From Aerobium sp039839275 (GTDB taxonomy: Bacteria > Pseudomonadota > Alphaproteobacteria > Rhizobiales > Rhizobiaceae), in assembly GCF_039839275.1 (NCBI RefSeq), contig NZ_JBDOQP010000001.1, positions 124,001-188,000 of the forward strand: a stretch of 64,000 bases of DNA, read 5' to 3'. The notes below the pieces were generated by a model. That model had not been told where the DNA came from, did not search any database, and worked only from the letters and a program-made list of their open reading frames with translations. The position numbers and the translations under genes are program-made. Below are positions 44,131 to 52,796 of this stretch, piece by piece. Numbering within the stretch: the stretch's first letter is position 1; every line of letters starts with the position of its first letter.

Positions 44131-44601
44131 GTGAAACGAACCGGAACCTTCGCGGCGGCAATCGTCGTTGCTTTCGCCGCGCTGTCTCTTGTCGCCTGCC
44201 AAACCGGAGGAGGGTCCGGCGGCGCTGGCGCGTCCGGATCCGGTTACGCTTATCTCAGCCAGATCCGCGCTTCGGCGGATCTCGGGCCGCTTTCGCCGGA
44301 CCCCAAGCTGGAGAACGCGGCGATACGCCAGGCGGAGTACATGGCGAGCGCCGGCAAGATGGACCATACGACTGGATGGCGGCGCGATTTCGCCACGCGC
44401 ATGAAGGCGGAAGGGGTTGCCGCGCCTGCCGCCGAAAACCTCGCGCACGGTCATATGAGCACGGAGCGCGTCTTCGAAATGTGGATGGCCTCGACCGGGC
44501 ATCGCCGGAACATGCTCGACACCCGCTTCGCCCATTACGGGCTTGCCTACGCGCCCGCGGCCGACGGTCGCCGCTATTGGGCGCTGGTGCTGGGGAAGTA
44601 G
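44131..44601 (+). CDS. CAP/SCP-domain lipoprotein
   Basis: A 156-residue protein starting at GTG 44131. The lipobox is L-V-A-C at about residues 20-23, after a hydrophobic stretch, so it is a lipid-anchored protein. The CAP domain shows AEYMASAGKMDHTTGW, AAENLAHGH and the C-terminal WMASTGHRRNMLDTRF, with the cavity His and Glu residues. Bacterial CAP proteins are extracytoplasmic with varied or unknown functions. It stands alone, converging with the amidohydrolase gene 1 bp away. Confidence 0.85.
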   Translation: MKRTGTFAAAIVVAFAALSLVACQTGGGSGGAGASGSGYAYLSQIRASADLGPLSPDPKLENAAIRQAEYMASAGKMDHTTGWRRDFATRMKAEGVAAPAAENLAHGHMSTERVFEMWMASTGHRRNMLDTRFAHYGLAYAPAADGRRYWALVLGK

Positions 44602-44602
44602 C

Positions 44603-45472
44603 CTAGGAGAGGCGGTCGCGAACGTAATCCCGCAAGGTCGCGGTGAAGCTGGACAGGTTCTCCTTAAGGGTCGCGAAGCCTCCGGTGCGGTCGAGCGTCC
44701 CGTGGTCCATGTACAGGCCCCGGTTGATCTCGATCTGGATGACATGACGCTGCTCGGCCGGCCGGCCGTAGCGCTCGACGATGTAGGCACCCTTGTAGGG
44801 ATCATTGACGGCGACCGTGTAACCAAGGTCCCGCAGGGTCTTTGCCACATAACTCGTAAAGGCGGGATCGCAGGCCGCTCCATCGAGATCGCCCAGGACG
44901 AAATCCGCGCGCTTCTTGCCGGGGTCGGGCGCAAGCGCGTTGCCGACGGCTTGCATGGAATGCCAATCGACATGGAAAACCGCGCCGAATCGGTCATGAA
45001 GCCGCGCGGTCTCCTGTTCGAGAGCGTCGTGATATGGACGCCAGTAGTAGTCGATCCGCCGGCGAATCTCTTGCGAGGTCAGGGTGCGATCGTAGATCGG
45101 GACGGCATCGCCGATCATGCGGAAGATCAATCCCACCCCGCGTTCCGAATTGATCGAGGGCGCGATCTCGTCGGTCCAGTCTTCCGGCAGTAGATGCGGA
45201 TCGAGATCGACCGCTTCCCTGTTCACGTCGACATAGGTGCGGGCGAAGAGCGCGGTTACCAGCGTGGCACCGTAACTTGGCGCATCGACCACCAGATCGT
45301 CGACGAACCTATCCTCGCCACCGACCAGCAGTCTTTCCTGGACAGCCGCGCCGAAATCTTCGGGATAGATGCGTCCGCTGTGTGGCGAATCATAAAGCAG
45401 GGGCAGGGCTTCTCCACGCGGCCTCCTGACCGACACGGCCTCGGGCAAGCTCTTGTCGTCATCCTCAGACAT
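44603..45472 (-). CDS. N-formylglutamate amidohydrolase family protein
   Basis: About 289 residues from MSEDDDKSLPE (45472), which has GAGG six bases upstream inside the end of the DUF1028 gene. Motifs YDSPHSGRIYP, DWHSMQ and ERYGRPAEQRHVIQIEINRG align with those of the protein at 24600-25490, with clear divergence elsewhere, so the copies are old paralogues. It overlaps the DUF1028 gene by 8 bp, which implies coupling. The substrate may be an N-formyl or other N-acyl amino acid. Confidence 0.87.
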   Translation of the reverse strand: MSEDDDKSLPEAVSVRRPRGEALPLLYDSPHSGRIYPEDFGAAVQERLLVGGEDRFVDDLVVDAPSYGATLVTALFARTYVDVNREAVDLDPHLLPEDWTDEIAPSINSERGVGLIFRMIGDAVPIYDRTLTSQEIRRRIDYYWRPYHDALEQETARLHDRFGAVFHVDWHSMQAVGNALAPDPGKKRADFVLGDLDGAACDPAFTSYVAKTLRDLGYTVAVNDPYKGAYIVERYGRPAEQRHVIQIEINRGLYMDHGTLDRTGGFATLKENLSSFTATLRDYVRDRLS

Positions 45473-46139
45473 CGGCATCCTCGAACACGCCTGCCGGATT
45501 GGTGCGGGTCGCCATGCGCCTGATGTGCGGCAGCAGCCGGCTGCCAAACACCCCTTGCAGCCGTTTGAGTTCGCCGACTGGATCATCGTGGTCGTCGACG
45601 CGGATGTCCCAAAGCGGATATTCCTCCGCAGCCACGATGAACACGGTTGCCGAGCGCTCCTCCTTGCGGTCGCCTCCCAGCGACATGCCGGTTGCGAGCG
45701 CCTTGACCAACCGATCGACCAGCGGCAGGTCTGCCGTCTCCAGGAACGCCTTGACCGAGGCCTCGATCACCTGCGGACCGACAAGGCGATTGCCGAGCAC
45801 ACACAAATCCTGGCGGGTTTCGCCTCCGGCCCACCCCTTGCAGTTCTCGCCGGTCCAGATCGAGGCCCCGCCGTTGCGGTCGACGACACCAAGTTGGCGC
45901 CGGTCCATGCGCGGGTCCGTCTGCTTCAGCGCCTCTATGGTGTCGTGGGCAGACATGCCGTTCTGCAGCAAGCGGACGCCGTCGATGCCGAGATAGGGAT
46001 TGAGACGTGCCTGGGTCGCGACCGCACCTGCGCCTGGGGCGGCGTGAGTGAGGAACGTGCCGACAGCTGGCAGTGCGGTGATGGCGGATATGCCGAACTC
46101 GCCGCTTCGCGGGCATCGGGCCACGATGGAAAAGGTCAT
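45465..46139 (-). CDS. DUF1028 domain-containing protein
   Basis: A 224-residue protein from ATG 46139, with GAGGAG upstream. The N-terminus MTFSIVARCPRSGEFG and the core blocks (ITALPAVGTFLTHAAPGAGAVATQA, CVLGNRLVGPQVIEA) are typical of DUF1028. This group has an Ntn-hydrolase-like fold and no settled function, although some members sit with peptidases or transporters. Here it is coupled to an N-formylglutamate amidohydrolase-type gene, which hints that both act on a modified amino acid or small peptide. Confidence 0.88.
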   Translation of the reverse strand: MTFSIVARCPRSGEFGISAITALPAVGTFLTHAAPGAGAVATQARLNPYLGIDGVRLLQNGMSAHDTIEALKQTDPRMDRRQLGVVDRNGGASIWTGENCKGWAGGETRQDLCVLGNRLVGPQVIEASVKAFLETADLPLVDRLVKALATGMSLGGDRKEERSATVFIVAAEEYPLWDIRVDDHDDPVGELKRLQGVFGSRLLPHIRRMATRTNPAGVFEDADV

Positions 46140-46290
46140 TCTGCTCCTCGAGATGCGTTCATCGTGGTCGGAAACGAGGCGTCCGGCGCATGGTTCCTGT
46201 TGCGCGCCCGGAGATGGACTGTTTACCGGATTCCACTTTGTGCATCCGCAGGGACCGCCTATCTGTGTCGGAACCCCAAGGAGCCAGAAC

Positions 46291-47352
46291 ATGGAACTCG
46301 GTCTCTATACTTTCGCCGATGTCGGCATCGATCCCGCGAGCGGTGTGCGTGTCAGCCCTGCCGAACGGTTGCGCAACCTCGTCGAAGAGATCGAACTGGC
46401 CGATCAGCTCGGGCTCGAATTCTTCGGTCTTGGCGAGCATCACCGGCCCGACTATGCGGTCTCGTCTCCGGCCGTCGCGCTTGCGGCGGCTGCCACGCGC
46501 ACAAAGAACATCAGGCTCTCGAGCGCCGTCTCGGTGCTGTCGTCGGACGATCCGATCCGTGTTTTCCAGCAGTTCTCGACGCTCGACAACCTGACGGGCG
46601 GGCGTGCGGAGATCATGGCTGGTCGCGGCTCGTTCATCGAATCCTATCCGCTCTTCGGCTATGCGCTGGAAGACTACGACACCCTGTTTGCCGAAAAGCT
46701 CGAACTGCTGATCAAGCTTACCGAGGGCGAGAAGATCGATTGGCCCGGCGGCCAGCACACGCCCAAGATCGAGGGGCGCGGCGTCTATCCACGACCGGTA
46801 CAGGAGAAGCTGCCGATATGGATCGCCGTTGGCGGCACACCGCAGTCGGTGGCGCGTGCGGCAATGCTCGGCCTGCCGCTGGCGCTTGCCATCATCGGCG
46901 GCGAGCCCCATCGCTTCGCACCCCTGTTCAACCTCTATCGCGACGCCGCCCGCAAGTTCGATCGGGACCCCTCCACGCTGAAGACGTCGATCAACGTCCA
47001 CGGCTTCGTCGGGGAGACGACACAGGAGGCGATCGACACGGCGTTTCCGGCGCACACCGACGTGATGAACCGCATAGGTCGCGAGCGCGGCTGGGGGCCG
47101 ACGAGCAAGGAGCAGTTTGCCGCTTCGGCAGGCCCGCGCGGCGCCAACTTTGCTGGCAGTCCAGCGGAAGTGACCGACAAGATCCTCGCCAACCATGAAA
47201 TTTTCGGCTTTGACCGCTTCGTCCTGCAGATGGCGATCGGCGTGATGGACCACAAGAAACTCATGAAGGCGATCGAGCTCTACGGCACCAAGGTTGCACC
47301 CGAGGTCAGAAAAGCCGTCGCTTCGAAGCAGCCTGCGCTGGCGCAGGCCTGA
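46291..47352 (+). CDS. LLM class flavin-dependent oxidoreductase
   Basis: A 353-residue luciferase-like monooxygenase from ATG 46291, with AAGGAG upstream. The TIM-barrel start is MELGLYTFADVG, with FFGLGEHHRPDYAVSSPAVALAA-type substrate/FMN contacts and GGRAEIMAGRGSFIESYPLFG. Such enzymes use reduced FMN and oxygen, or F420. The substrate is unknown. It is followed 36 bp later by a second member of the superfamily, and the two are divergent from each other. Confidence 0.9.
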   Translation: MELGLYTFADVGIDPASGVRVSPAERLRNLVEEIELADQLGLEFFGLGEHHRPDYAVSSPAVALAAAATRTKNIRLSSAVSVLSSDDPIRVFQQFSTLDNLTGGRAEIMAGRGSFIESYPLFGYALEDYDTLFAEKLELLIKLTEGEKIDWPGGQHTPKIEGRGVYPRPVQEKLPIWIAVGGTPQSVARAAMLGLPLALAIIGGEPHRFAPLFNLYRDAARKFDRDPSTLKTSINVHGFVGETTQEAIDTAFPAHTDVMNRIGRERGWGPTSKEQFAASAGPRGANFAGSPAEVTDKILANHEIFGFDRFVLQMAIGVMDHKKLMKAIELYGTKVAPEVRKAVASKQPALAQA

Positions 47353-47388
47353 CTTGGTGAAAGGCGAGCGGTATCCTATATCCGTGGG

Positions 47389-48393
47389 ATGATACCGCTC
47401 TCCGTTCTCGACCTTTCTCCGGTGCCAGAAGGCAGCGACGTTTCACGGTCGCTCGCCAACACGCTCGATCTCGCCCGCCACGCCGAAAGGCTCGGCTACC
47501 GGCGCTTCTGGCTCGCCGAGCACCACAACATGCCTGGAATTGCAAGCGCCGCCACCGCTGTCGTCATCGGCCACGTCGCTGCCGGCACCTCCACTATTCG
47601 TGTAGGAGCCGGCGGCATAATGCTTCCCAATCACGCGCCGCTTATGGTGGCCGAAGCCTTTGGCACGCTTGCGGCATTGCATCCGGGACGCATCGATCTC
47701 GGGCTCGGCCGAGCTCCAGGCACGGACCAGATCACCGCCCACGCGCTGCGCCGCAATCTGAGCGGAGGCGCGGACACGTTCCCCAACGACGTCGTCGAAT
47801 TGCTGCACTACTTCAAGCCGGAAGAGCCGGGACAGCGCGTGCGCGCGGTGCCGGGGGCGGGCCTGGAGGTGCCAGTCTGGATTCTAGGCTCCAGCCTATA
47901 CGGCGCGCAGCTCGCGGCGATGCTTGGACTGCCTTACGCCTTCGCGTCGCATTTCGCGCCGGCGCAGATGGACGAGGCGCTGGATGTCTATCGGTCGCGG
48001 TTCGAGCCGTCAGAATATCTCGACAGGCCTTACGTCATGCTGGGGCTGAACGTCTCGGCGGCGGAGACCGACGAGGAAGCGCAATTTCACTTCACGTCTC
48101 TGCAACAGGCATTCGTCAACCTGCGCACCGGCAGGCCGGGCAAGCTGCCGCCGCCGCGAGCGGGGTTCGCGAAAGAAATCGAGCCCGCCGCCAAGGCGAT
48201 GCTCGACCATGCCCTGTCGTGCGCGGTCGTCGGATCACCAGACACTGTCAGGCGGGAACTAGACGCGTTCCTGGCGCGCACGGAAGCCGACGAACTCATG
48301 GTCACGGCACAGATTCACGATCACGCCGCGCGCGTCCGGTCGTACGAGATCCTGTCCGAGGTTGCGAAGCAGCCGGTCGAAGCCGGCGCCTGA
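47389..48393 (+). CDS. LLM class flavin-dependent oxidoreductase (MsnO8/YhbW-type)
   Basis: A 334-residue luciferase-like protein. The opening IPLSVLDLSPVPEGSD, then WLAEHHNMPGIASAAT, and GRIDLGLGRAPGTD are signatures of the YhbW/MsnO8 subgroup, which is often single-component and of unknown substrate. It may be co-transcribed with the oxidoreductase encoded at 46291. It converges with the coiled-coil gene, whose stop lies 2 bp away. Confidence 0.9.
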   Translation: MIPLSVLDLSPVPEGSDVSRSLANTLDLARHAERLGYRRFWLAEHHNMPGIASAATAVVIGHVAAGTSTIRVGAGGIMLPNHAPLMVAEAFGTLAALHPGRIDLGLGRAPGTDQITAHALRRNLSGGADTFPNDVVELLHYFKPEEPGQRVRAVPGAGLEVPVWILGSSLYGAQLAAMLGLPYAFASHFAPAQMDEALDVYRSRFEPSEYLDRPYVMLGLNVSAAETDEEAQFHFTSLQQAFVNLRTGRPGKLPPPRAGFAKEIEPAAKAMLDHALSCAVVGSPDTVRRELDAFLARTEADELMVTAQIHDHAARVRSYEILSEVAKQPVEAGA

Positions 48394-48395
48394 CG

Positions 48396-48782
48396 CTATT
48401 TGCCTTTGCGGGCCTTGCGGGCCGCGTATTTGGCGTCACGCTTTGCCTTGCGATCGGCTTCGTCTGCCAGCAAGCGCGAAACCATGCTGCGTTCGGCTTC
48501 TTCCTTCGCATTGGCTTCGGCCTCGGCTGCAGCCTTGGCGGCAGCTTCGCGTTCCTCGCGCTCGCGTATTTCGGCTTCAGCCTTCTCACGCTTCTGACGC
48601 TCGCGTTCGGCCTGTCGTTGCGCCTTGGCCTCTGCAGCCGCCTTGCGTTCTTCCTGCTTTGCGATGACTTCGGGATCATTGGGGTCAGGCAGCTTCGCCA
48701 TTGCCCTCTCCAGAAGCGCCTTCCTCGCTTCAACCGCGGACTGCCGGCGTTCGGCAAAGCCCTTTTCCTTGAATATCGCCAA
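48396..48782 (-). CDS. Small coiled-coil protein (DUF6481-like)
   Basis: A 128-residue, highly charged protein. After a conserved-looking start (MAIFKEKGFAERRQSAVEAR), residues 45-110 are a continuous Glu/Lys/Arg/Ala-rich helix that should form a coiled coil, ending in a very basic tail (KRDAKYAARKARKGK). It matches small rhizobial proteins recalled as DUF6481, which have no known function. The basic end could bind nucleic acid. It is monocistronic. Confidence 0.75.
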   Translation of the reverse strand: MAIFKEKGFAERRQSAVEARKALLERAMAKLPDPNDPEVIAKQEERKAAAEAKAQRQAERERQKREKAEAEIREREEREAAAKAAAEAEANAKEEAERSMVSRLLADEADRKAKRDAKYAARKARKGK

Positions 48783-48939
48783 TTTGTACCTTCTGCGTCG
48801 CTTGAACTTCGTTGAGCGGTCTTAATGATGGCTCGCCCCGCGCAATTCAAGACGAAAAGGCGGATTTATACGATCAAGACGCAAAAGATTGAACGCGCGC
48901 ACAGGCGAGCACGCGTTCATCGGGTGCAGTCTGGTCGCC

Positions 48940-49464
48940 TCAGGGTCGGGTATTGGCCCCGCATTCGCCGGGACGAATCATGCGATAGCCTTCGGCCGCC
49001 GCCGAGCATTCGTTGCCGAATGTCCGTACGTCGCTGTCGCGCTGCGCGCAGACAGGGCGGTAATCCTGAGTGCACGCCACTTGCGGGCGGGGCCTTTCTC
49101 TTTCAACCGGCGGACGCGGGCGCTCGCCCCGGATCGGAGGACGCGGCCTATCATTGCCGAACTCGGGGCGAGGGCGCGGGCGCTCATTGCCGCGTGGCGG
49201 ACGGGGGCGCTCGCCACGGCACTCGCCACGGCTGACGATGCTGTAGCCCTCGGACCGGGCAACGCAGGCATTGCCGAAGGTCTGGAAGCGTCCGCGATAC
49301 TCGCCGCAGACCGGGGCGTATTCGCGCGTGCAGATGCCGCCGCCGCGTCCTGGCGGTGGAGGCGGCCGCATTCCAGGGCTTTCCTCGACGACCACGCACG
49401 CCGCCAGAATTGTCCCGGTGATCGCAAGACCGGCGGCAATCTTCGCCACTGAAAGGAACTGCAT
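48940..49464 (-). CDS. Lipoprotein with two Kazal-type domains
   Basis: A 174-residue protein from ATG 49464, with GGAGGAG upstream. A lipoprotein signal ends in L-A-A-C at about residue 23. Two Kazal-like units follow: CTREYAPVCGEYRGRFQTFG...C...C and CTQDYRPVCAQRDSDVRTFG...C...C, each with the C-x6-PVC, x-T-F-x-N-x-C and final GEC pattern. They are joined by a linker of about 45 residues rich in Arg and Pro (repeats of RPRPP). Kazal domains inhibit serine proteases in animals, and bacterial versions are found on envelope proteins. Protease inhibition here is only a suggestion. Confidence 0.85.
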   Translation of the reverse strand: MQFLSVAKIAAGLAITGTILAACVVVEESPGMRPPPPPGRGGGICTREYAPVCGEYRGRFQTFGNACVARSEGYSIVSRGECRGERPRPPRGNERPRPRPEFGNDRPRPPIRGERPRPPVERERPRPQVACTQDYRPVCAQRDSDVRTFGNECSAAAEGYRMIRPGECGANTRP

Positions 49465-49617
49465 GTGTTTCTCCTCCTGAGCCGTCCGCCTTGGACCAAA
49501 CCGTCTGATGTCCAAACGATCCAGAAAACGTGACACTTTGCAAGCGATCCTTCACAGTAACGGGAACGGACGGCTAGATCGCGCATTCATGAAGATCGCG
49601 ATTGGGGGAAAATCAGC

Positions 49618-50808
49618 ATGAAGAGGAGAGCCGCGGACGATGCCGAGCCGAGCCTTCCCGAATCCATCGTCGTTCAGCCACCGCCGGCGCGCGGTGGGTT
49701 TGCCGTGACTGGCATCTTCATCATCCTGACCATCTACGCGCTCTTTTTTGGGCGCGAGTTTTTCATGCCCGTCATCCTGGCCTTTCTGTTCGCGCTGACG
49801 CTGACGCCCATCGTGCGTTTCGGTCGGCGTCGTGGAATTCCTGCACCGCTTTCGGCGACGGCGCTGGTGATCGGCTCCGCCGGCATCATCGGTCTTGGTG
49901 GCTATCTCCTGAGCGGGCCCCTGATGAACCTGATCGATGACGCGCCTCAGATCGGCTATACGCTGACGGAGCGGATTCAGCGCCTGCGAGGTCCATATGA
50001 CCTGCTGATGGAGTTCACCGGTCAAATCGACGAGGTCACCGAAACCGTCGACGATCCCGGCGTCATGCGGGTCTCCGTGCAGCAGCCAGGGATACTGTCT
50101 CAGGCGGCCGGCAACATGCTCAGCATCGGAACCAACATCGCGATCGTCTTCGTGCTCTCGCTATTCCTGCTTGGCTCCGGGACGCTCTTCTACGAAAAGA
50201 TCGTCCAGTCGTTCACGACGATGAGCGACAAGAAGCGCGCGCTGCGGGTCGTCTACGACGTCGAGCGCGAAGTTTCCCGCTATCTCTTCACCGTCGCTCT
50301 TATCAACGCCGCGCTCGGCACGGTCATCGGGCTTGGGCTCTGGGTGTTGGGTATGCCGACGCCGATGCTTTGGGGCGTGATGGCGGCCCTCCTGAATTTC
50401 CTGCCCTATATTGGTGCGCTGGCAACGATCGCGATCGTTGCCGTCATTTCGATCATATCGTTCGACAATATCGGCTACGCGATGCTCGTTCCGACCTTCG
50501 TGCTATTCTGCAACATCATCGAGGGACAGATCGTCACGCCCGTGATCGTGGGCCGTCGGCTCGAACTCAACGCCGTGGCCATCTTCATCGCCGTCGCCTT
50601 CTGGTCTTGGTTGTGGGGCTTTATCGGCGCGCTGATCGCCGTTCCGATCCTCGTCGTCATCAAGGTTTTCTGCGACCATTTCGAACGGCTTCAGCCGGTC
50701 GGCAATTTCCTGGCCGCGCACCAGACTTTCGACGACAGCGAGCGGCAGGCGGTCGCGACCGGGACAGGACCCGTGGCAACCAAAAGCATCGCCCAGAACG
50801 GGAAATAG
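49618..50808 (+). CDS. AI-2E family transporter (PerM/TqsA-like permease)
   Basis: A 396-residue membrane protein with GGGGGAA before the ATG at 49618. Eight predicted membrane segments fall in the family pattern: a pair near the N-terminus (FFMPVILAFLFALTLTPI), a central soluble domain, and the late signature LNFLPYIGALATIA with PTFVLFCNIIEGQIVTPVIVGRR. Members export small molecules or act as Na+/H+-linked transporters. Naming after AI-2 reflects the family, not proven cargo. Confidence 0.9.
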   Translation: MKRRAADDAEPSLPESIVVQPPPARGGFAVTGIFIILTIYALFFGREFFMPVILAFLFALTLTPIVRFGRRRGIPAPLSATALVIGSAGIIGLGGYLLSGPLMNLIDDAPQIGYTLTERIQRLRGPYDLLMEFTGQIDEVTETVDDPGVMRVSVQQPGILSQAAGNMLSIGTNIAIVFVLSLFLLGSGTLFYEKIVQSFTTMSDKKRALRVVYDVEREVSRYLFTVALINAALGTVIGLGLWVLGMPTPMLWGVMAALLNFLPYIGALATIAIVAVISIISFDNIGYAMLVPTFVLFCNIIEGQIVTPVIVGRRLELNAVAIFIAVAFWSWLWGFIGALIAVPILVVIKVFCDHFERLQPVGNFLAAHQTFDDSERQAVATGTGPVATKSIAQNGK

Positions 50809-50812
50809 AGCT

Positions 50813-52048
50813 CTATCTCAGCGCGCCGATCAACGACGCATCGGGAAAGCACGACGGCGGCAGGCCGTTCTTCGCCTGCCATTCGCCGATCGAACGCCGG
50901 GTCCGGAAACCGGGCAGTCCGTCGGCGCCGCCAACATCGTAGCCGAGTTGCTCGAGGCCGCGCTGCATGGCAGCGATGTCGGAGCGCAGCATCCTGGGCA
51001 TGCGCTGCCATGAGCCGACGAAGGCCCGGTCGCCATACATGATCCTGTCGCCGGCGTGTCCCACGAACAGGGCGTAAAGGTCGCTCTCGTTGTAGTCCTT
51101 CAGCACGTAGAAGTTCGGCGTCACGATGAAGGCCGGGCCGGAGCGCCCGGCAGGCATGAGCAGATAGCCTTCCTGGCGTGCCTCGTGCTCGGGAAATGCG
51201 CGTCCACCAACGCGGCTCACGCCCATGGCGGCCCAGTCGGAGATGCGACGGCCCCGGTCCGGGCCCTCCAGCGCGCATGAGACGTTTTGGGGCACCGTCA
51301 CCTCGAAACCCCAATCGCGGCCTTTCACCCAGCCATGGTTGGCCAGGTAGTTGGCGATCGACGCCAGCGTATCGGTCTGCGAGTTCCAGATGTCGGCGCG
51401 GCCGTCGCCGTCGGCATCGTAGGCGTGCTTCAGATAGGAGGTCGGCAGGAATTGCGGCTGGCCGAGTGCGCCCGCCCATGAGGATTTCATCATCGCTGGC
51501 GTTGCAAGGCCGCGCTGCACCATTTCGAGCGCGGCCAGCACTTCGTCGCGGAACATGTCCTTGCGGCGCGCCATGAACGCCTTGGTGCCCAACACCTCGA
51601 AGGCATTGTGCGGGATGTTGGCATTGCCGAAGCCGGATTCGCGTCCCCATACGGCGAGCAGGATGCCGCGCGGCACGCCGAAACGCTGCTCGATGGCATC
51701 GAGGGCAGATTTCAGCCGGGCCGCACGGCTGCGTCCGCCTGCAGTGACACCACCGACGATGTTCTCGGCGAAATAGTTGGCCGGCGCACCGAACTCCGCC
51801 TGATGCTGAACACGCGGCGTATCGGCCGTCTGGCCCGGCATTACCAGATCGGGAAGGTCGAGGTTGGGTCTGACCCCGCCAAGCGCTTCATTAAACGTTT
51901 CGGCAGAGATGCCGCGAGCGCGCGCAGAAGGCCACAGATCGTCCTGTAGCCATGACCGGAACTGTGCCGTTATATCCTGCGCCGCTGCTGGCAGGGGAGT
52001 GAGCGCCGCGGCGATGGCGATGCAGAGGGCATGGGCGAAACGTCGCAT
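50813..52048 (-). CDS. Lytic murein transglycosylase (MltB/SLT_2 family)
   Basis: A 411-residue exported enzyme with a signal peptide ending in PLPAAA-QD. The SLT_2 domain has the catalytic Glu in AVWGRESGFG and SWAGALGQPQFLPTSYL. The C-terminal 60 residues form a peptidoglycan-binding-1-like repeat (MQRGLEQLGYDVGGADGLPGFRTRRSI). It is the second MltB-like paralogue in the window. Compared with the copy at 37450 it carries a longer segment after the signal peptide (PGQTADTPRVQHQAEFG). It converges with the AI-2E gene 4 bp away. Confidence 0.92.
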   Translation of the reverse strand: MRRFAHALCIAIAAALTPLPAAAQDITAQFRSWLQDDLWPSARARGISAETFNEALGGVRPNLDLPDLVMPGQTADTPRVQHQAEFGAPANYFAENIVGGVTAGGRSRAARLKSALDAIEQRFGVPRGILLAVWGRESGFGNANIPHNAFEVLGTKAFMARRKDMFRDEVLAALEMVQRGLATPAMMKSSWAGALGQPQFLPTSYLKHAYDADGDGRADIWNSQTDTLASIANYLANHGWVKGRDWGFEVTVPQNVSCALEGPDRGRRISDWAAMGVSRVGGRAFPEHEARQEGYLLMPAGRSGPAFIVTPNFYVLKDYNESDLYALFVGHAGDRIMYGDRAFVGSWQRMPRMLRSDIAAMQRGLEQLGYDVGGADGLPGFRTRRSIGEWQAKNGLPPSCFPDASLIGALR

Positions 52049-52076
52049 ATCCGTCCTCTTCTAGTGGCGTTCAGTG

Positions 52077-52682
52077 TCAGAAGGCGGTTCGCGACCTTAG
52101 CGCGGCGGCGAGCGTGCCTTCATCGAGGTAGTCCAGTTCACCGCCAACCGGAACGCCGTGGGCAAGCCGGGTGACCTTCACGTCCATTCCCTCGAGCTGG
52201 TCGGTGATGTAGTGCGCCGTCGTCTGGCCCTCCACGGTTGCGTTCACCGCGAGGATGATCTCGCTGACGCCGCCCTCCGCGACGCGGGATACCAGCGACG
52301 CGATGTTGAGGTCTTCGGGCCGGATGCCGTCCAACGGCGAAAGCGTTCCGCCAAGCACATGGTACTTCGCATTGATCGCCGAGGCGCGCTCCAGCGCCCA
52401 CAGGTCGGCGACGTCCTCCACCACGATGATCGTCGCGCCGTCGCGTCGCGGATCGGTGCATATGGTGCAGGGGTCGGACGTGTCGACATTGCCGCAGGTT
52501 GAGCAGACCCTCACCTTGTCGACTGCCTCGCCCATCGCGGCAGCCAGTGGCACAAGAAGCTGCTCCTTCTTCTTGATCATGTGCAGCGCGGCGCGGCGCG
52601 CCGAGCGGGGCCCGAGCCCCGGCACCTTGGCAAGGAGCTGCACCAGACGTTCGATTTCGGGACCGGCGATTCGCTTGGACAT
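52077..52682 (-). CDS. recR: Recombination mediator protein RecR
   Basis: Exactly the usual 201 residues when started at MSKRIAGPEIERLVQLL (52682). A helix-hairpin-helix (LAKVPGLGPRSARRAALH), a four-cysteine zinc finger (VCSTCGNVDTSDPCTIC) and a Toprim domain (IIVVEDVADLWALE, then NATVEGQTTAHYI) are present in order. With RecO and RecF it loads RecA on gapped DNA. It is usually next to dnaX-ybaB; here a GNAT gene and a SleB-like gene lie between. Confidence 0.97.
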   Translation of the reverse strand: MSKRIAGPEIERLVQLLAKVPGLGPRSARRAALHMIKKKEQLLVPLAAAMGEAVDKVRVCSTCGNVDTSDPCTICTDPRRDGATIIVVEDVADLWALERASAINAKYHVLGGTLSPLDGIRPEDLNIASLVSRVAEGGVSEIILAVNATVEGQTTAHYITDQLEGMDVKVTRLAHGVPVGGELDYLDEGTLAAALRSRTAF

Positions 52683-52796
52683 GGCCCGGTTTACCCGGGA
52701 ACGGCAAAATTGGGTAGCGGCGGCGTCGTGGTGCGCTATCGTCTCGGTAGAGAATTGGTGATGCGGGCTCGACGCACGAAACCATGGAGCCACCGA

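Noticed and set aside
48940..49464. The Arg-Pro repeats in the Kazal protein as a DNA tandem repeat or CRISPR-like array
   Set aside because: The repeats are short, irregular and in frame with the protein, with no constant spacer, so they are a peptide linker.
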